A DNA stretch of 64,000 bases from the NCBI RefSeq assembly GCF_030035675.1, contig NC_084482.1:187647873-187711872 (forward strand). Reading direction: 5' to 3'. This DNA comes from Rhineura floridana. Its lineage: Eukaryota > Chordata > Lepidosauria > Squamata > Rhineuridae. Shown here piece by piece: positions 1 to 12,954 of this stretch (position 1 is its first letter; each line of letters begins with the position of its first letter). The notes under the pieces are model-generated. The model worked only from the letters and a program-made list of their open reading frames with translations, was not told the DNA's origin and searched no databases. Both the position numbers and the translations under genes were made by a program.

Positions 1-691
1 GCACCCTTCCTTAGCCATAAATAGCAAAAGGAGAAAATGTTCTCCAGAGACCTAATTTGTAAGCTATTTATATGTGTTATGGCCTCCTCCTCACCTCAGG
101 GAACTCCCAAGTTGCCCCAGTTTCACATTTATCTTTGTTTCAAATTTTAAACACAGATCCCTGGATCACACTTAGTACTTTAAATGCAATTTATAGCAAA
201 GTGTAAATTTTCAGGCTTTATTATGAAGAACGTTTCAGATATCACAATGCTTCCTTGAGTGCCAAATGCTGTAGAGCTACTTAACACAAGGTTGATTGAC
301 AGATGGCCTACACTTTGCCAACTGTGGCATCCCACCAGGGTCTGAATTTATCCCACTATGAACAGCACACAAACCAGGAAATGGTGGAGAGGAATAGCCC
401 AAATACTCACGGAGCTCAAGCATTACTTCCAGTATGGTTTAATCAAGAAGTCAAGTGTGACTAGAGATGTGAAGGCTCAGAAAAAACCAGAAAAATGAGA
501 AACAACCAGTTGCTTTCCTTTTTCCTAAACCTTTTTTGTTTTGTTTTTTCACAAAAAACAAAACAAAAAAGGGAAACAGAAAAATGGGGGGTACAGGAAA
601 AATGTTTCCCACCCACCCCAAACCTTCACATCTCTAAGTGTGACAATGTACACATCTATTTTGTCATGATTCCATATTCCAGGAAGGCCCT

Positions 692-805
692 AAGATGTTG
701 CCAAACTACAGCTCCCATCATCCCAGGCCATTGGCCATGCTTGCTCAGGCTGCTGGGAGTTGTAGTTCAGCAACATCTGGAGCACCAAAGGTTCCTCACA
801 CCTGT
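692..805. repeat. Palindromic MITE, 'CCTCCAGATGTTG' family
   Basis: A self-complementary unit of about 110 bp. One arm reads as 'aactacagctcccatcat' and the other as its complement 'gggagttgtagtt', flanked by a 'ccaacatctggag'-type arm. The same family recurs near 11147, 16012, 22231, 23284, 26524 and 43078. It has no coding capacity. I infer a non-autonomous DNA transposon; the superfamily is not resolved. Confidence 0.6.
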
Positions 806-1574
806 TCTAGGACATGGCTCTGGTCAATGCCGGGATGGAAAACTGCCTGGGAACCCAATGTATGCTGCCTTCAGTTCCATGTTAGAAAAACATGAAATGT
901 AATAAAACAATGTATTCATTCACAGACAGAGGTAAGCTCACACAAGAGCAGTCGCACGTACATGAACCACGTATCCGAGCCCATCAGCCTTCCTGAGTCC
1001 AGAGAGCATTTTGCTCCTCATGATAGTCAGGGTATCTTGTTCAACCTCTCTCCTGCAAAGCACTTGATCTGTTGTCTTGTGATGAAAAAGCAACCAGAAC
1101 TGCAGATTCCAGGGCAAGAGCTAGACTGCTATACTCCACATACAAGGAACTGCCAGATTATATATACTGGGGGCCTACTGTGCAAACTATTTATTTAATC
1201 AAGATAATGATTAATCCAGCTCCAATGCAGTTGTCTCAGAAAGACTACCTAGGATAAAATTTTCTTATGCTTTTTAAAAATTGCTCTACTGTGGAAAAGG
1301 GGAACCCCAATTTCAGTTTCCTATCCCCGCACACTGAAGAATCACACTTTTATTCAGCTAGCAATCGATAGCTCTCTCAGGGCCACAATTTGCACACTTC
1401 AAAAACTAGGTTTTCACTGTCTCCTCCTGAAAGCAAAGTAGTAACTACTTCCTTGAAAGTAATGAGCCTTCAGCCCTTGCTCAAGCTGGCTGGAGGAATG
1501 GCTACGGATGTTCAGCAAGAAGCCAACACTCCCAATCAAGAGTCCGCCAGCAAAAAAACCAGTTTTGCTCCATG

Positions 1575-3298
1575 AAGAACACATAAGGAAGTTCTAAGCT
1601 TAATGGACAATATAAAAACTGACAAATCACCGGGCCCGGATGGCATCCACCCGAGAGTTCTCGAAGAACTCAAAGGTGAAATTGCTGATCTGCTAACTAA
1701 AATATGTATCTTGTCCCTCGGGTCCTCCTCCGTGCCTGAGGACTGGAAAGTGGCAAATGTAACACCAATCTTCAAAAAGGGATCCAGAGGGGATCCCAGA
1801 AATTACATGCCGGTTAGCTTAACTTCTGTCCCTGGAAAACTGGTAGAAAGTATTATTAAAGCTAGATTAACTAAGCACACAGAAGAACAAGCTTTACTGA
1901 AGCAGAGCCAGCATGGCTTCTGCAAGGGAAAGTCCTGTCTCAGTAACCTATTAGAATTCTTTGAGAGTGTCAACAAGCATATAGATAGAGGTGATCCAGT
2001 GAACATAGTGTACTTAGACTTTCAAAAAGCGTTTGACAAGGTACCTCACCAAAGACTTCTGAGGAAGCTTAGCAGTCATGGAATAAGAGGAGAGGTCCTC
2101 TTGTGGATAAGGAATTGGTTAAGAAGCAGAAAGCAGAGAGTAGGAATAAACGGACAGTTCTCCCAATGGAGGGCTGTAGAAAGAGGAGTCCCTCAAGGAT
2201 CGGTATTGGGACCTGTACTTTTCAACTTGTTCATTAATGACCTAGAATTAGGAGTGAGCAGTGAAGTGGCCAAGTTTGCTGATGACACTAAATTGTTCAG
2301 GGTTGTTAAAACAAAAAGGGATTGCGAAGAGCTCCAAAAAGACCTCTCCAAACTGAGTGAATAGGCAGAAAAATGGCAAATGCAATTCAATATAAACAAG
2401 TGTAAAATTATGCATATTGGAGCAAAAAATCTGAATTTCACATATACGCTCATGGGGTCTGAACTGGCGGTGACCGACCAGGAGAGAGACCTCGGGGTTG
2501 TAGTGGACAGCACGATGAAAATGTCGACCCAGTGTGCGGCAGCTGTGAAAAAGGCAAATTCCATGCTAGCAATAATTAGGAAAGGTATTGAAAATAAAAC
2601 AGCCGATATCATAATGCCGTTGTATAAATCTATGGTGCGGCCGCATTTGGAATACTGTGTACAGTTCTGGTCGCCTCATCTCAAAAAGGATATTCTAGAG
2701 TTGGAAAAGGTTCAGAAGAGGGCAACCAGAATGATCAAGGGGATGGAGCGACTCCCTTACGAGGAAAGGTTGCAGCATTTGGGGCTTTTTAGTTTAGAGA
2801 AAAGGCGGGTCAGAGGAGACATGATAGAAGTGTATAAAATTATGCATGGCATTGAGAAAGTGGATAGAGAAAAGTTCTTCTCCCTCTCTCATAATACTAG
2901 AACTCGTGGACATTCAAAGAAGCTGAATGTTGGAAGATTCAGGACAGACAAAAGGAAGGACTTCTTTACTCAGCGCATAGTTAAACTATGGAATTTGCTC
3001 CCACAAGATGCAGTAATGGCCACCAGCTTGGACGGCTTTAAAAGAAGATTAGACAAATTCATGGAGGACAGGGCTATCAATGGCTACTAGCCATGATGGC
3101 TGTGCTCTGCCACCCTAGTCAGAGGCAGCATGCTTCTGAAAACCAGTTGCCGGAAGCCTCAGGAGGGGAGAGTGTTCTTGCACTCAGGTCCTGCTTGCGG
3201 GCTTCCCCCAGGCACCTGGTTGGCCACTGTGAGAACAGGATGCTGGACTAGATGGGCCACTGGCCTGATCCAGCAGGCTCTTCTTATGTTCTTATATA
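1575..3298 (+). mobile_element. CR1/L3-like LINE, 5'-truncated, RT nearly open
   Basis: The 3' half of a CR1-group non-LTR retrotransposon. The reverse transcriptase reads in one frame from 1603 to 3090. Visible motifs are SPGPDGIHPRVL (finger region), YLDFQKAFDKVPH (motif A, near 2008-2046), RGVPQGSVLGPVLFNLFIND (motif B, near 2184-2241) and KFADDTKLF (motif C, near 2272). The characteristic C-terminal region, with LYKSMVRPHLEYCVQFW and GDMIEVYKIM, follows. One in-frame TAG at 2362-2364 (a tryptophan codon in relatives) is the only stop across about 490 codons. The untranslated tail ends in 'gatccagcaggctcttctta' and 'tgttctta', the L3-like end rather than the ATTCTATG end of classic CR1. 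The endonuclease and ORF1 are missing, as in most 5'-truncated copies. It looks relatively young but cannot be autonomous. Confidence 0.88.
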
Positions 3299-5129
3299 CA
3301 GCAGCCTTTGCAATTTGCATTGGTCATCTTAGGAAAAGCCATCAGTAGAAAGGGAGAGATAATGTACATTAGAACATACAAGAGAGGACAGATAATGTGT
3401 CAATTGTGAACAGAAATAAAAAGACAAGTTAACTAATCCTGACACAGTATGTCATAAAGGGATGCTCACGGTAAGAAAGTCTCTTACCAAAGCCTCATAG
3501 GCAAACAGGAATTCTAGGAGCAGCAGAGCAACAACTGTTGCTAGTCTTATTCAGAATGCACACATCATGCACTTCTACTCAAGGATACACCTGGGAATAA
3601 ATCAACGCACTCTGCTGACACAAATTTACAGTTTACAAATACACCTGCAATGCTTCCTGCTTCTGTGTTGATCACAAGTGCACGGCTGAGGGGTCTATAT
3701 GAGTAGGAAATCTCTCTTCCCCTCCCCCTTTATTGACACTCATCTCTGAATGAACCTAACTCCAAAGGAGCATTACTCCTGTGGGGTTTGACACTGATAA
3801 CACCGATGTAACTAGCATACAGAAGCAAAAAACAAACATACTCTCTCTGTACACAGGAAAAAGTATTTGCCCGCAAAATCAAGATTTCCCTCAAAACGCC
3901 AATGGAACTTTAACACATATAACCTGCAAAATCAGGAAGATTGAGGCACATATGTAACTCATCACAGGATTGCACCATCAGCTATTTACAGGTGTATTAT
4001 AAATATCTCATTTTCAGTCTTGGATTAATTTGCATTTTGATTAGCTTTTTTTCATTTCCACAGTATAGTCATTTTCATATGAGAAGAGCCACTTTCAAAT
4101 GTGCACAAAGAAACCTCACCAAAATCAGTATTTTTGTCTTGTGGTACCTTTCCATTTCAGATTCAATAGTCACAGCATCAAGCCACGCTATCAACATCTG
4201 GAAACATTCACAATCTTTGCCATCTTTCCAGACGACTGGAGTAAGTACTAGTATTACTGCTAAGCATCCACATAGCCTTGTACTCTGGCACTGATTAAAA
4301 AATACATATGATATTGTCTTCCCAGTAGGCTTTAAAATGAGAGGTTGCAACACTAAGCATATTTACTTGCAGTATGCTTGAATGAAATAAAAGGTATTGT
4401 CTTCCAAGAAAGTGTGGTCAGGACTTAGGAACTCAAAAACCAGACCAGACAAAAGTGACTGGAGAGGGCAAAGTTTGATGGGTACCAGAAAGCACACAGT
4501 AAATAAGTGTTCGAAGAGCAGAACTTCCCTAAAATATAAGACCATACTTTTTGTTGTTGTTCATTTGTCATTTATTTGTAAGAAGTGAGAAAAATTATGC
4601 ATAAGAAATGCAGAGACGCTTCCAAACCAAATGTTAATTCATTCAGCAATGCTAGATGATGCGATCACCAATCTGATGTGCCTATTTTGCATACATTTAG
4701 CTCTAATTAGAGTATCACGTGTTGTACTTTTTGCATTTCACTACCATCCAAGTCCTTTTCTACATTTTTCCTTTACATTCTTGTCTATAAATGAGACTAC
4801 ATTTCATGCATTTAGCCCACCAAAGCCTATGTAATAATAAAGTTTGCTAGTCTTTAAGTTGCAACAAGACTCGTTGATGTTCTAAACTGGGGCTGGCCAA
4901 ACCTTTGGCCAGTATTCTGCAAGTGAAGTATGAATTTTCCTAAACATTAGGTTCATCCTCTGAGGCCCTTCTCCAAGTTTCCCCACCTTCCAAGTTAGGC
5001 AGATGCTGACTGGATGTGCCATCCCCATATGGATTGTCCTCGCAGAAGGGGGGAAAACTTGCCTGGTGTCAAATTCAATGCCATTCTGGTGCCAGACAAA
5101 GACCAAGCTTCCCAACATATCAAGTAGCT

Positions 5130-5290
5130 GGTTTTAATCTGTTGCTTATTGTTTTCACTTGCTTTTAATGTGTTTTATTGCTCTGCTGCATTTATTTGTT
5201 TTCTGTAACTGTAGTGTTTTAATATATTTTTATTCTGTTAGCCATTCTGAGAGCCTGTGCTGAAAATCAGCATATAAATTCCATACTAAA
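5130..5290 (+). mobile_element. L2-type LINE 3' tail fragment
   Basis: An AT-rich 3' untranslated fragment ending in 'gccattctgagagcctgtgctgaaaatcagcatataaatt', shortened here to the key feature: the 'gccattctgagagcc' box before the 'atataaat' end. This matches the terminal box of L2-clade LINEs seen elsewhere in the window. No coding part remains. Confidence 0.45.
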
Positions 5291-5924
5291 CAATCAATAA
5301 GATGATATTCTAGCAGAAGTTACATGGAATATGCAACCACCACCATCACCCCACATCTTGGGGTAGTTTTATCTCTACTCTACTGAGCTGGTGAGCAGAT
5401 AGCAACACAGTAGAGGCCTGACTCTATAGCACACTCTGTACCTGTCCAGATATGCCATGAACTCTTGGTACCTGTGTCACCTATGCTGCGCTTTGGCCAT
5501 CTACTTACTAGAGGACACATTTTGCAAAACATTAAATGCAGTTGTAACAAAAGATCCCTAGCTTCAAAGAAATGGGACATTATCTTTGACTGTGCACTCC
5601 CTATTCTCATAATATTATACTACTACAGCCTACTTAAAATATCAGACAGGAATACTTTCAGGTATGAGTTGCAATGCAACCCACGTATAGGATGCTTCTA
5701 GACAATTTATTCCAAAATTGGGGGTACACATTCATGGAAGTTTTTTGCAGCATCCACACAACATTGTCCTCATCAAAATGCCAGTTTGTACTTTTCCCTC
5801 ATTTAATCAGAGTTCCTCTTTAATGAAGAAATTCCGGTAGTTAAAAAGAACCTATTAAATATTTACAGTCATTAATAGTATGGAAGCTCCTTAGCACATA
5901 TTTTTTGTAGGCAGTTTATCACAT

Positions 5925-6385
5925 GTGCAGTGAATTTTCGTGGGTGGCCTCTGTTGCCACACCCTTACTTCCATTTGGCCCCACCTGAGCACAACAGCAG
6001 TTTTAGACCACAATACCTGATGGAAAGCCTCTCCCAACATGAACCCACCCGTACACTACGCTCAACATCTAAGGCCCTCCTCCAGGTGCCTACTCCGAGG
6101 GAAGCTCGGAGGCTGGCAACAAGGGACAGGGCCTTCTCAGTGGTGGCCCCCAAATTATGGAATGATCTCCCTGATGAGGTGTGCCTGGTGCCAACACTGT
6201 TATCTTTTCGGCGCCAGGTCAAGACTCTCCTCTTCTACCAGGCATTTTAGCATGTGTTTTTAAATTGTTTTTAATTTTTTTAATTGTTTTTTGTGTTTTA
6301 AAATTTGTATATTTGTTTTTATTGTTTTTAATTGCTGTAAACCGCCCAGAGAGCTTCAGCAATAGGGTGGTATATAAACAAATAA
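5925..6385 (+). mobile_element. L2-clade LINE, 3' end
   Basis: The C-terminal L2 reverse-transcriptase tail is readable near 5930-6250, with ALLQVPTPREARRLATRDRAFSVVAPKLWNDLP followed by a FRRQVKTLLFYQAF ending (the key residues are the RAFSVVAPKLWN core). An AT-rich tail and the terminal box 'taaaccgcccagagagcttc' follow, ending in 'aaataaataaa'. It is heavily 5'-truncated and probably tens of millions of years old. Confidence 0.8.
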
Positions 6386-6784
6386 ATAAACTTAGCCATT
6401 TTGTTTCTGGTGGCCCAAAGGATGTGAAGATGACTCTTTCCACCAATTGCTGCATGCTGAAAGCATGTTCCACAACACCACAACCACATGAACAGCACAA
6501 AGGGAGACACACTACAGGGCAGAAGGGGGGGGAACAGCTCCAAACAGATAGCAGCACAGAAATGGAGAGCCAATCCTTTACTGTCTGCAGCCCTGATCAG
6601 ATCTTATGCACATGATTTTACATGACTCACATCAGACCTCCTCGCCAGGAATCCTGATGTATACACTACCCTTTATCAACAGGATTCTTGACAGGGGGTT
6701 GTTTTTTGTAATAAAAGACTTCCTTGCTCAAGACCTCCATATTATTATTTTTTAAAGACTGATGTATGTTCTGTGTGGTACTTA

Positions 6785-6885
6785 AATTAAGGCTGCAATC
6801 CTGTGAGCGCTTACTTGGGAGAATGTCCTATTGATTTCTATGCAATCTACTTCTCAGTAAACGTGTCTAAACCTTGGCTGCAAGA
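6785..6885. repeat. Palindromic MITE, 'GCAATCCT...TTACT' family
   Basis: A short palindromic repeat of about 90 bp beginning 'ggctgcaatcctgtg' and ending in the inverted equivalent 'ccttggctgcaa'. Related copies lie near 19065, 19550, 21855, 32365, 37780, 58730 and 59505. It is non-coding and probably a MITE. Confidence 0.55.
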
Positions 6886-7092
6886 ATTGTTTGTTTTTCT
6901 TCCCCTTTGCTGGGGAGGAGGGGGTGTGCACAGAGGAATGTGTGTTTATGTGTGTTGGAGAAGATAGCGCTGTTTTCATGAAGACAGGCAAATCTGCCTT
7001 CATTGTCTTTTGCTAGCAATAATTCAACATCAATGCTTGTAGTAGAAGTTTGAAGTGTTTTACACAGGTAAAAACCACAACCTGATCACCAC

Positions 7093-7749
7093 TGTTAGGT
7101 CAAAACTAAAATTCTGAGCTGTCCTTTAAACCTTACTCACCTCACGTTCACCCCAGGAAGAGTGCAGAGCTGAGTCACATGAACCCAGAGACCCAGGAAA
7201 TAACAACAAGAACCTTTGACAAAGGGGACCCAACCTGTCCAGCAAGGTGCCTTCCAGAAATGGGAACCCCATTTATTGAAAGGGGTTCAGAATATATACC
7301 CTCAAGGAGGGACTACAGGCCAGGGGGATGAACCTAATACAGCATAAAGAAATGACACGGTGGCATAAAGGTCATGACAAGAGGGAGGGAAGGAGAGCAG
7401 GGGGAGATGAGCGAAACTGCCCGGGGCATGCTGCCCCTTTGTAAATCAGAATTTGCAGACTGCATACTGCCTTGAGATAAAGGCTGGAGCCAAAGAGCTG
7501 AAACAACCAGGAAGAGAACACTAAGAAGAGACAGAGTATAAACAAATGCAAAACACATTCATGTGGGGAACAAAGGCTTCCATCCTTTGACACCTATCTG
7601 TTAAAGCTCAACGAGCATGTGAAAAGCTGAATTCAGTTTACATTCTGGACCAAAATTTTTCCTGCAAAGCTTCCTGGGATGGGGGTCAGGTTAGGGGCAA
7701 ATAAACCAAAATTAATTTTATTTCAACCATAATTCATTTTAACCCAACA
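7093..7749 (-). mobile_element. Solo LTR of an ERV (class I-like), fossil
   Basis: A 657-bp solo long terminal repeat. On the minus strand it starts with TGTTGGGTT and ends with GACCTAACA. It carries a TATA-like 'atatattctga' region and a polyadenylation signal within 'cctttcaataaatgggg'. It is flanked by a 4-bp direct repeat, CCAC, at 7089-7092 and 7750-7753, as expected for a gammaretrovirus-like (class I) integration. A related copy lies at 20465-21100. No internal region remains, so it arose by recombination between two LTRs and is a non-coding relic. Confidence 0.8.
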
Positions 7750-10427
7750 CCACCAACCCAGCAAGATGACAAAACGGATAATTGCTTTTCCCATCTGCAG
7801 ATTACCCCTGCATCTTTAAATGTCTGTGTGTAGGGAGATGGAGTCACTCTTAAATACAAATCAAGCCTGGGTTAGGAGGACTAGGGCTGCAGACACACTA
7901 CATGCTTCAAAAATAGTCATTTTGAAACAACTCTGCCTACAGCTGGACACATCTCCCCCACTGCTGACTGGAACCGCCCACAGCAAAGTGTGTTCATTGG
8001 ACACACCTGGAGTGGCAACTGAGATAATGGTGAACCAGTTTTGAAGTTCATATGAAGCTGACTTCAAGGTAAAACGTGCTGGAACTGCAACGTCCTAGAA
8101 TGTGGAGTAAAAGGGGGCAGAATTTGCCTGGTGTTGTGTGTCACTGCGTTCAGAAAGTACAGGTGGAGGTGCACTGAAGCCAGCAAAACCTCAAGTGTCT
8201 CTCTATCCTAGGAGACAAGACAGTCTGGGGGAATCAATCACATAGAGGGAGTACTGAAGGGAGAATGTAAACGGGGGTAGTATAATAAAGCTTGCAGTTC
8301 CTGCTGTGAAGAGATACAATGCAAAAAAATACTTGCACTGGATTCTATTCATGATCAGACATAACAACCTTTACTGATCAAGGATTAAAAGTCAGATAGT
8401 ATGGAGTTTATCACTGAAGGAATCACTACTCAAAGAAATGCCAACTGGTTTTTGGGAGGTGATTGTCCCATGTAAATTCCATCACAATGCCTACTGTTTA
8501 TTAAGACACAACATGCGTCAGGGTGGGGTGTGTGAAGTAGGGTAGTTTTTAAGGAAAGCAAGTGGAGCTAGCCCAGCACAAGCTTTAATTTTCCCCACTG
8601 TGAAACATGCTGGTAATATTTGCTCTTGCATATTTCCTAGGGATTTTTTTTTTAACCAAAGCACACACAGGTACAGAAATACCTGAGCACATAGAGAGAA
8701 TGGAAAGGGGTATGAGGACTAATTGAGGGTAAAGACAAAGAAAAACCACAGTCCAGATTCATTCTGTGAATAGCAAGTGGCAGAACAGCAATGAGTATCC
8801 ATGACTGAACAAGCAAGGATGTGTAGACCCTCTCATGCCGATTGTGCACATAAACAAATCAGTTCTGGATGACCCATTTGTAAGATTAGGCACCCGGACA
8901 AGCTGTAAATTAGGGTTGTTCAACAGCAACATGTGTGCATTTTGTAAGCTCAAGCAAAGAATTGCCAGCCCAGTCTATATGCACTGGGTATCCACATGTA
9001 ACCCAAATCTACATAAGCATGCTAATTTCTATAAGGATGCACATTCTATACAGGAGTTTGCATGTGAAGCAACCCTCTGTCTTTCCAATTCAACCTACAA
9101 TATAATTACAGCAAGGAAACAAACATTTGTTCATAGCAAACTATCCTGTATTCAAACTATTCTGTATTCAAACTAAATTAAATCGAAGAGGACTAATGAA
9201 ACAGAAAAGCAGATATTAAGTATCCATAACTAGTTGAGAATGTGGTTAATGAAATATGAATTTAAAGTCATAGTTACTGCTATATTTGATGTGCTAATCC
9301 TCTTCATTATCTCCAGTACAGTCACCGATCTATCCCCACCCTTCATCCTATCCTATCCAATAAAGTCTGTAAACTCCCTAGACTAGCAGCTCCGTCACAT
9401 CTGCACTCTGTGTGGCACCTATTATACCACTGCTATTCAACACAATATGCAGTAGTAATTATACACAGAGAATCATCATCATTTTGAGAGTGTATTTGGA
9501 ACTCCCTTTTGCTGTCCTTATTGATCCTATGCCAAATGATCTCACAAAACCCAAGAGCTTCTAAACAAATCTGTCATCCAGCAGAAACATTGCTTATGCA
9601 ACCGTCTTCAGTATTTACAAACCTACAAGTACTGTTTCAACACTCTACTACACCACTGCTGAGACAGAAAGTATTCCATTGCCAAAGAAATCCCCAGGTT
9701 GGAAGGATAGGTTTTACAATCGTTGGGTTGGGATCTACAACCAGGTTGTGTCCTAATCTAAATAAAATGGATCACACCAGCAAAGGTTTTAGCTTATTTT
9801 TAAAAATTTTAGTATTTGCTTTTATTTTTAAAACAAGGAGAGAGACAGATGGAGAACAAGGGACTGGATGTACAAGAAAACGATGAAGAAAGGTGAGGAA
9901 AGGGAGAAATATTACTATATTAGTGATACTAAATTAAAAACTGGTAAACTTTAGTTCAGCCATAACCTTTGTGGGTAGGATTTCCAACTAGCATACAAGC
10001 CTGAGGCTTTGAATGTAGCTGCAGTGCCAAACCAGCTACAGGGCAGTGCCAGTTTGTCAACCTGCCAGTAAAGATGTGGGATAAGTATTACGTTCCCAGG
10101 AATGCTTGCAATTCCAAAAGGCCTCTGGATTCCAATTGCAAATCTAGAATTTGCCTCTACTGGTACAACAACAGGTTTTTCCATTCCCTGCAAGGTCCCA
10201 TTAATGAACAGCCTGCCCCCTTCAAAAATAAAATAGACAAATATATATCCTTTGTTTTAGCTCTGGGTTCCAGAAAGGTATTTGCAGATAAACACTTATA
10301 TGGAAGCCAATGGAGATTTGGAGAGTAAAAACAGCTGGCAGAAAAAGAGTTAAGCATCCCTTGCTCCCTCCCTGCATCTCCACTCAAAACAGGCCACTCC
10401 CCAAGCTGCTTGTTTATACCTTGCTTC
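7750..10427. other. Intronic DNA, nothing recognised
   Basis: No recognisable gene, RNA or repeat family could be supported here. The short open frames have no known motifs. Some fragments may be decayed interspersed repeats below my ability to recognise by eye. Confidence 0.5.
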
Positions 10428-10630
10428 CTGGCTACGACCTGGGAGATCAGGGTACAAATCCCCACACAGCCATGAAGCTCACTGGGTGACCTCGGGCCAG
10501 TCACTGCCTCTCAGCCTCAGAGGGAGGCAATGGTAAACCCCCTCTGAATACCACTTACCATGAAAACCCTCTTCATAGGGTTCCCATAAGTCAGAATCAA
10601 CTTGAAGGCAGTCCATTTCCATTTCCTGGC
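10428..10630 (+). mobile_element. Sauria-type SINE (tRNA head, BovB tail)
   Basis: The tRNA-related head has a box-B-like segment, 'gggtacaaatccccacacag'. A central block follows, 'ggcaatggtaaaccccctct' and 'accatgaaaaccctcttcat'. The tail, 'cataagtcagaatcaacttg' then 'aaggcagt', matches the 3' end of BovB LINEs in this window, so BovB machinery is the inferred source of its mobility. Similar copies are at 33833-34006 (+) and 35221-35447 (-). Confidence 0.8.
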
Positions 10631-10679
10631 CAAAAAAAAACCCCAAGACAGCTTAACTGACAATTAAGAATACACACAA

Positions 10680-11560
10680 GGTAAAATGAAGTAATAAAAC
10701 CCCAAACAGTGCGAGTCAAAATGCTTTCCTACAAAGTAAAGTCTTGACCAGCCTTTTAGATACCCAAAGGGAAGAAGCCAGCAGAGCCTCCCTGGGCAAT
10801 GTGTCCCAAACAGCAAGGGCTACAAGAGGCGGCCTTATGGCCTGTTGCTACCTGCAACCCCTCAGACAAGGACACCCATAACAGGCTCTTTCCTACAGAT
10901 AATGAGGCATGACAGGGTGCCTATGAGAAGATCTCCTTCAGAAGTCTAGGGGTTTTAAAGGTTAAAACACAGAATTGGCCTGCTCATCCACTGGCTGCCA
11001 GTGGAATTGTTTAAGAACTGCAGCTACATACTATTCTTGGCTTTTATCAGTCAATTTAGCTGCCTCACTCTGGGCTAGTTGCAGTTTCCAAATGCTTTTA
11101 AAAACCCCATAAAGCACATTATAGTAGTTTAGTCTAGAACACAGATGAAGAACCTGCAGCCCTCCAGATATCGCTGGATTACAACTTCCATCAGTCCTGA
11201 CCATTGGCCATGCTGGCTGGGTAGATAAGAGTTGTAGTCAAACAACATCTGGAGGCCCACAGGTTCCTAGAGGCTGCTGGGACATGTACTACAATGTTTA
11301 GGTCTGCACATTCCAAGCAAGGGCATTGCTGCTTACCAGCCTAGTTGAAAAAGGTCAGTCCTGGCCTTTTTGACCACCTCAAAGTTAAGAAGCAAAGCTG
11401 TGACCAAGTGCACTCCAAATCTGTAAACTTCTGTGACTGATCAGAGACTGATAACCCACTCCGAGGTTAACAAGGCCATCCACCCTCAACAACTCAGTCT
11501 TCATTGGATTTATCTCAGTTTTCCCTCATCTAGCTCATCCTGCCCAACAGGTAGCATCCT
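10680..11560 (-). mobile_element. Old L2-clade LINE fragment
   Basis: Antisense L2 similarity is visible at nucleotide level. The blocks 'ttttaaaggttaa', 'actggctgccagtg', 'gttgcagtttcca' and 'cattatagtagttta' have close counterparts in the better-preserved L2 copy at 44915-45690. No frame remains open. A palindromic MITE at 11147-11272 has landed inside it. Confidence 0.55.
11147..11272. repeat. Palindromic MITE inside L2
   Basis: Arms 'ccctccagatatcgctggat' and 'acaacatctggaggcccaca' are complementary, with a 'ccattggccatgctggctgg' centre. It is the same family as the copy at 692-805 and splits the old L2 fragment. Confidence 0.65.
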
Positions 11561-11904
11561 CATGTTGGAAAAGCATGGGATCTGGAAACAATAAATCTAG
11601 AGCGACTTCTGAACACCTTGAAGCATTATTACATTTTCCTCAGTGTTCTGTGTAGTGAAGCTGGCTAGTAATGTAAAAGTGAACATGTGATTTGCAGAAT
11701 GCAATTGTTTCACATTTCCTTGTTCCTGTTCAAGAGGATGTCAGTTAAATTTTAAATGATCCAGGAAAATGCTTACATCAAAATATAAGACCAGCTTCTC
11801 ATTGTATTCTTGCACTTGCCTTGTTTCACACTTCAGATAACAGGGAAGTCAAGTAAACATAGTGGCAAATTAACTACAAAAATATATCATATTATTTCTT
11901 TAAA

Positions 11905-12865
11905 ATTTCTTTAGATCATGAAAAACTAAGGAATGCTTTAAAAAAAATGGGGTGCCACAGCATCTGATTGTCCTGATGCGCATCCTATACTCTGGACAAG
12001 AGGCTACTGCAAGGACAGAATATAGAGAAACCGATTGGTTCCCAGTTGGAAAGGGTGTGAGACAGGGGTATATTTTATCACCCTATTTGTTTAATCTATA
12101 TGCAGAACATATATGGAAAGTGGGATTGGACCAAGATGAAGGAGGTGTGAAAATCAATAATTTAAGATATGCAGACGATACCATAGCAGAAACCAGTAAT
12201 GATCTGAAACAAATGCTGATAAAAGTTAAAGAGGAAAGCACAAATGCAGGACTACAGCTGAAAGTCAAGAAGACTAAAGCAATGACAACAGAAGAGTTAT
12301 GTAACTTTCAAGTTGACAACGAGGACATTGAACTTGTCAAGGATTATCAATACCTCAGCACAGTCGTTAACCAAAATGGAGACAATAGTCAAGGAATCAA
12401 AAGAAGGCTAGGACTGGGGAGAGCAGCTGTGAGAGAACTAGAAAAGGTCCTCAAATGCAAAGATGTATTACTGAACACTAAAGTCAGGATCACTCAGACC
12501 ATGGTATTCCCGATCTCTATGTATGGATGTAAAAGCTGGACAGTGACAAAAGCGGGTAAGAGAAAAATCAACTCATTTAAATGTAGTGTTGGAGGAGAGC
12601 TTTGCACATACCATGGACTGCAAAAAAGACAAGTAACTGGGTGTCAGGACAAATTAAACCAGAACTGTCACTAGAAGCTAAAAACAGAAGGAAGTAGAAA
12701 AAGAGGAAGACCAAACAAGAGAAGGATTGATTCCATAAAGGGAGCCACAGACCTGAACTGTCAAGATCTGAACAGGGTAGTTCACGACAGATGCTATTGG
12801 AGGTCACCGATTCCTAGGGTCACCATAAGTCAAAATCAACTTGAAGGCATATAACAAGAATAAAA
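11905..12865 (+). mobile_element. BovB (RTE) LINE, 3' portion
   Basis: The C-terminal half of the BovB reverse transcriptase. Key residues: PQHLIVLM, GKGVRQGYILSPYLFNLYAE (motif B), INNLRYADDT (motif C, near 12160-12180), LNTKVRITQTMVFPISMYGC and RKRGRPNKR-like residues near 12690-12720. The copy ends with the BovB 3' signature 'tcaacttgaaggcatataac'. The 11952-12674 frame stays open for 240 codons but the end of the protein is disrupted. It is 5'-truncated near 11905. BovB is known to have entered squamates and ruminants by horizontal transfer; that is family knowledge, not something this copy proves. Confidence 0.85.
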
Positions 12866-12954
12866 ATAAATGTATCAGATATGTTTTGATGGCAAATAGT
12901 ACAGTTTGTGAACATTTTAAAAAAGCATTCTTTTTAGAAGTCAAATAGACAACC

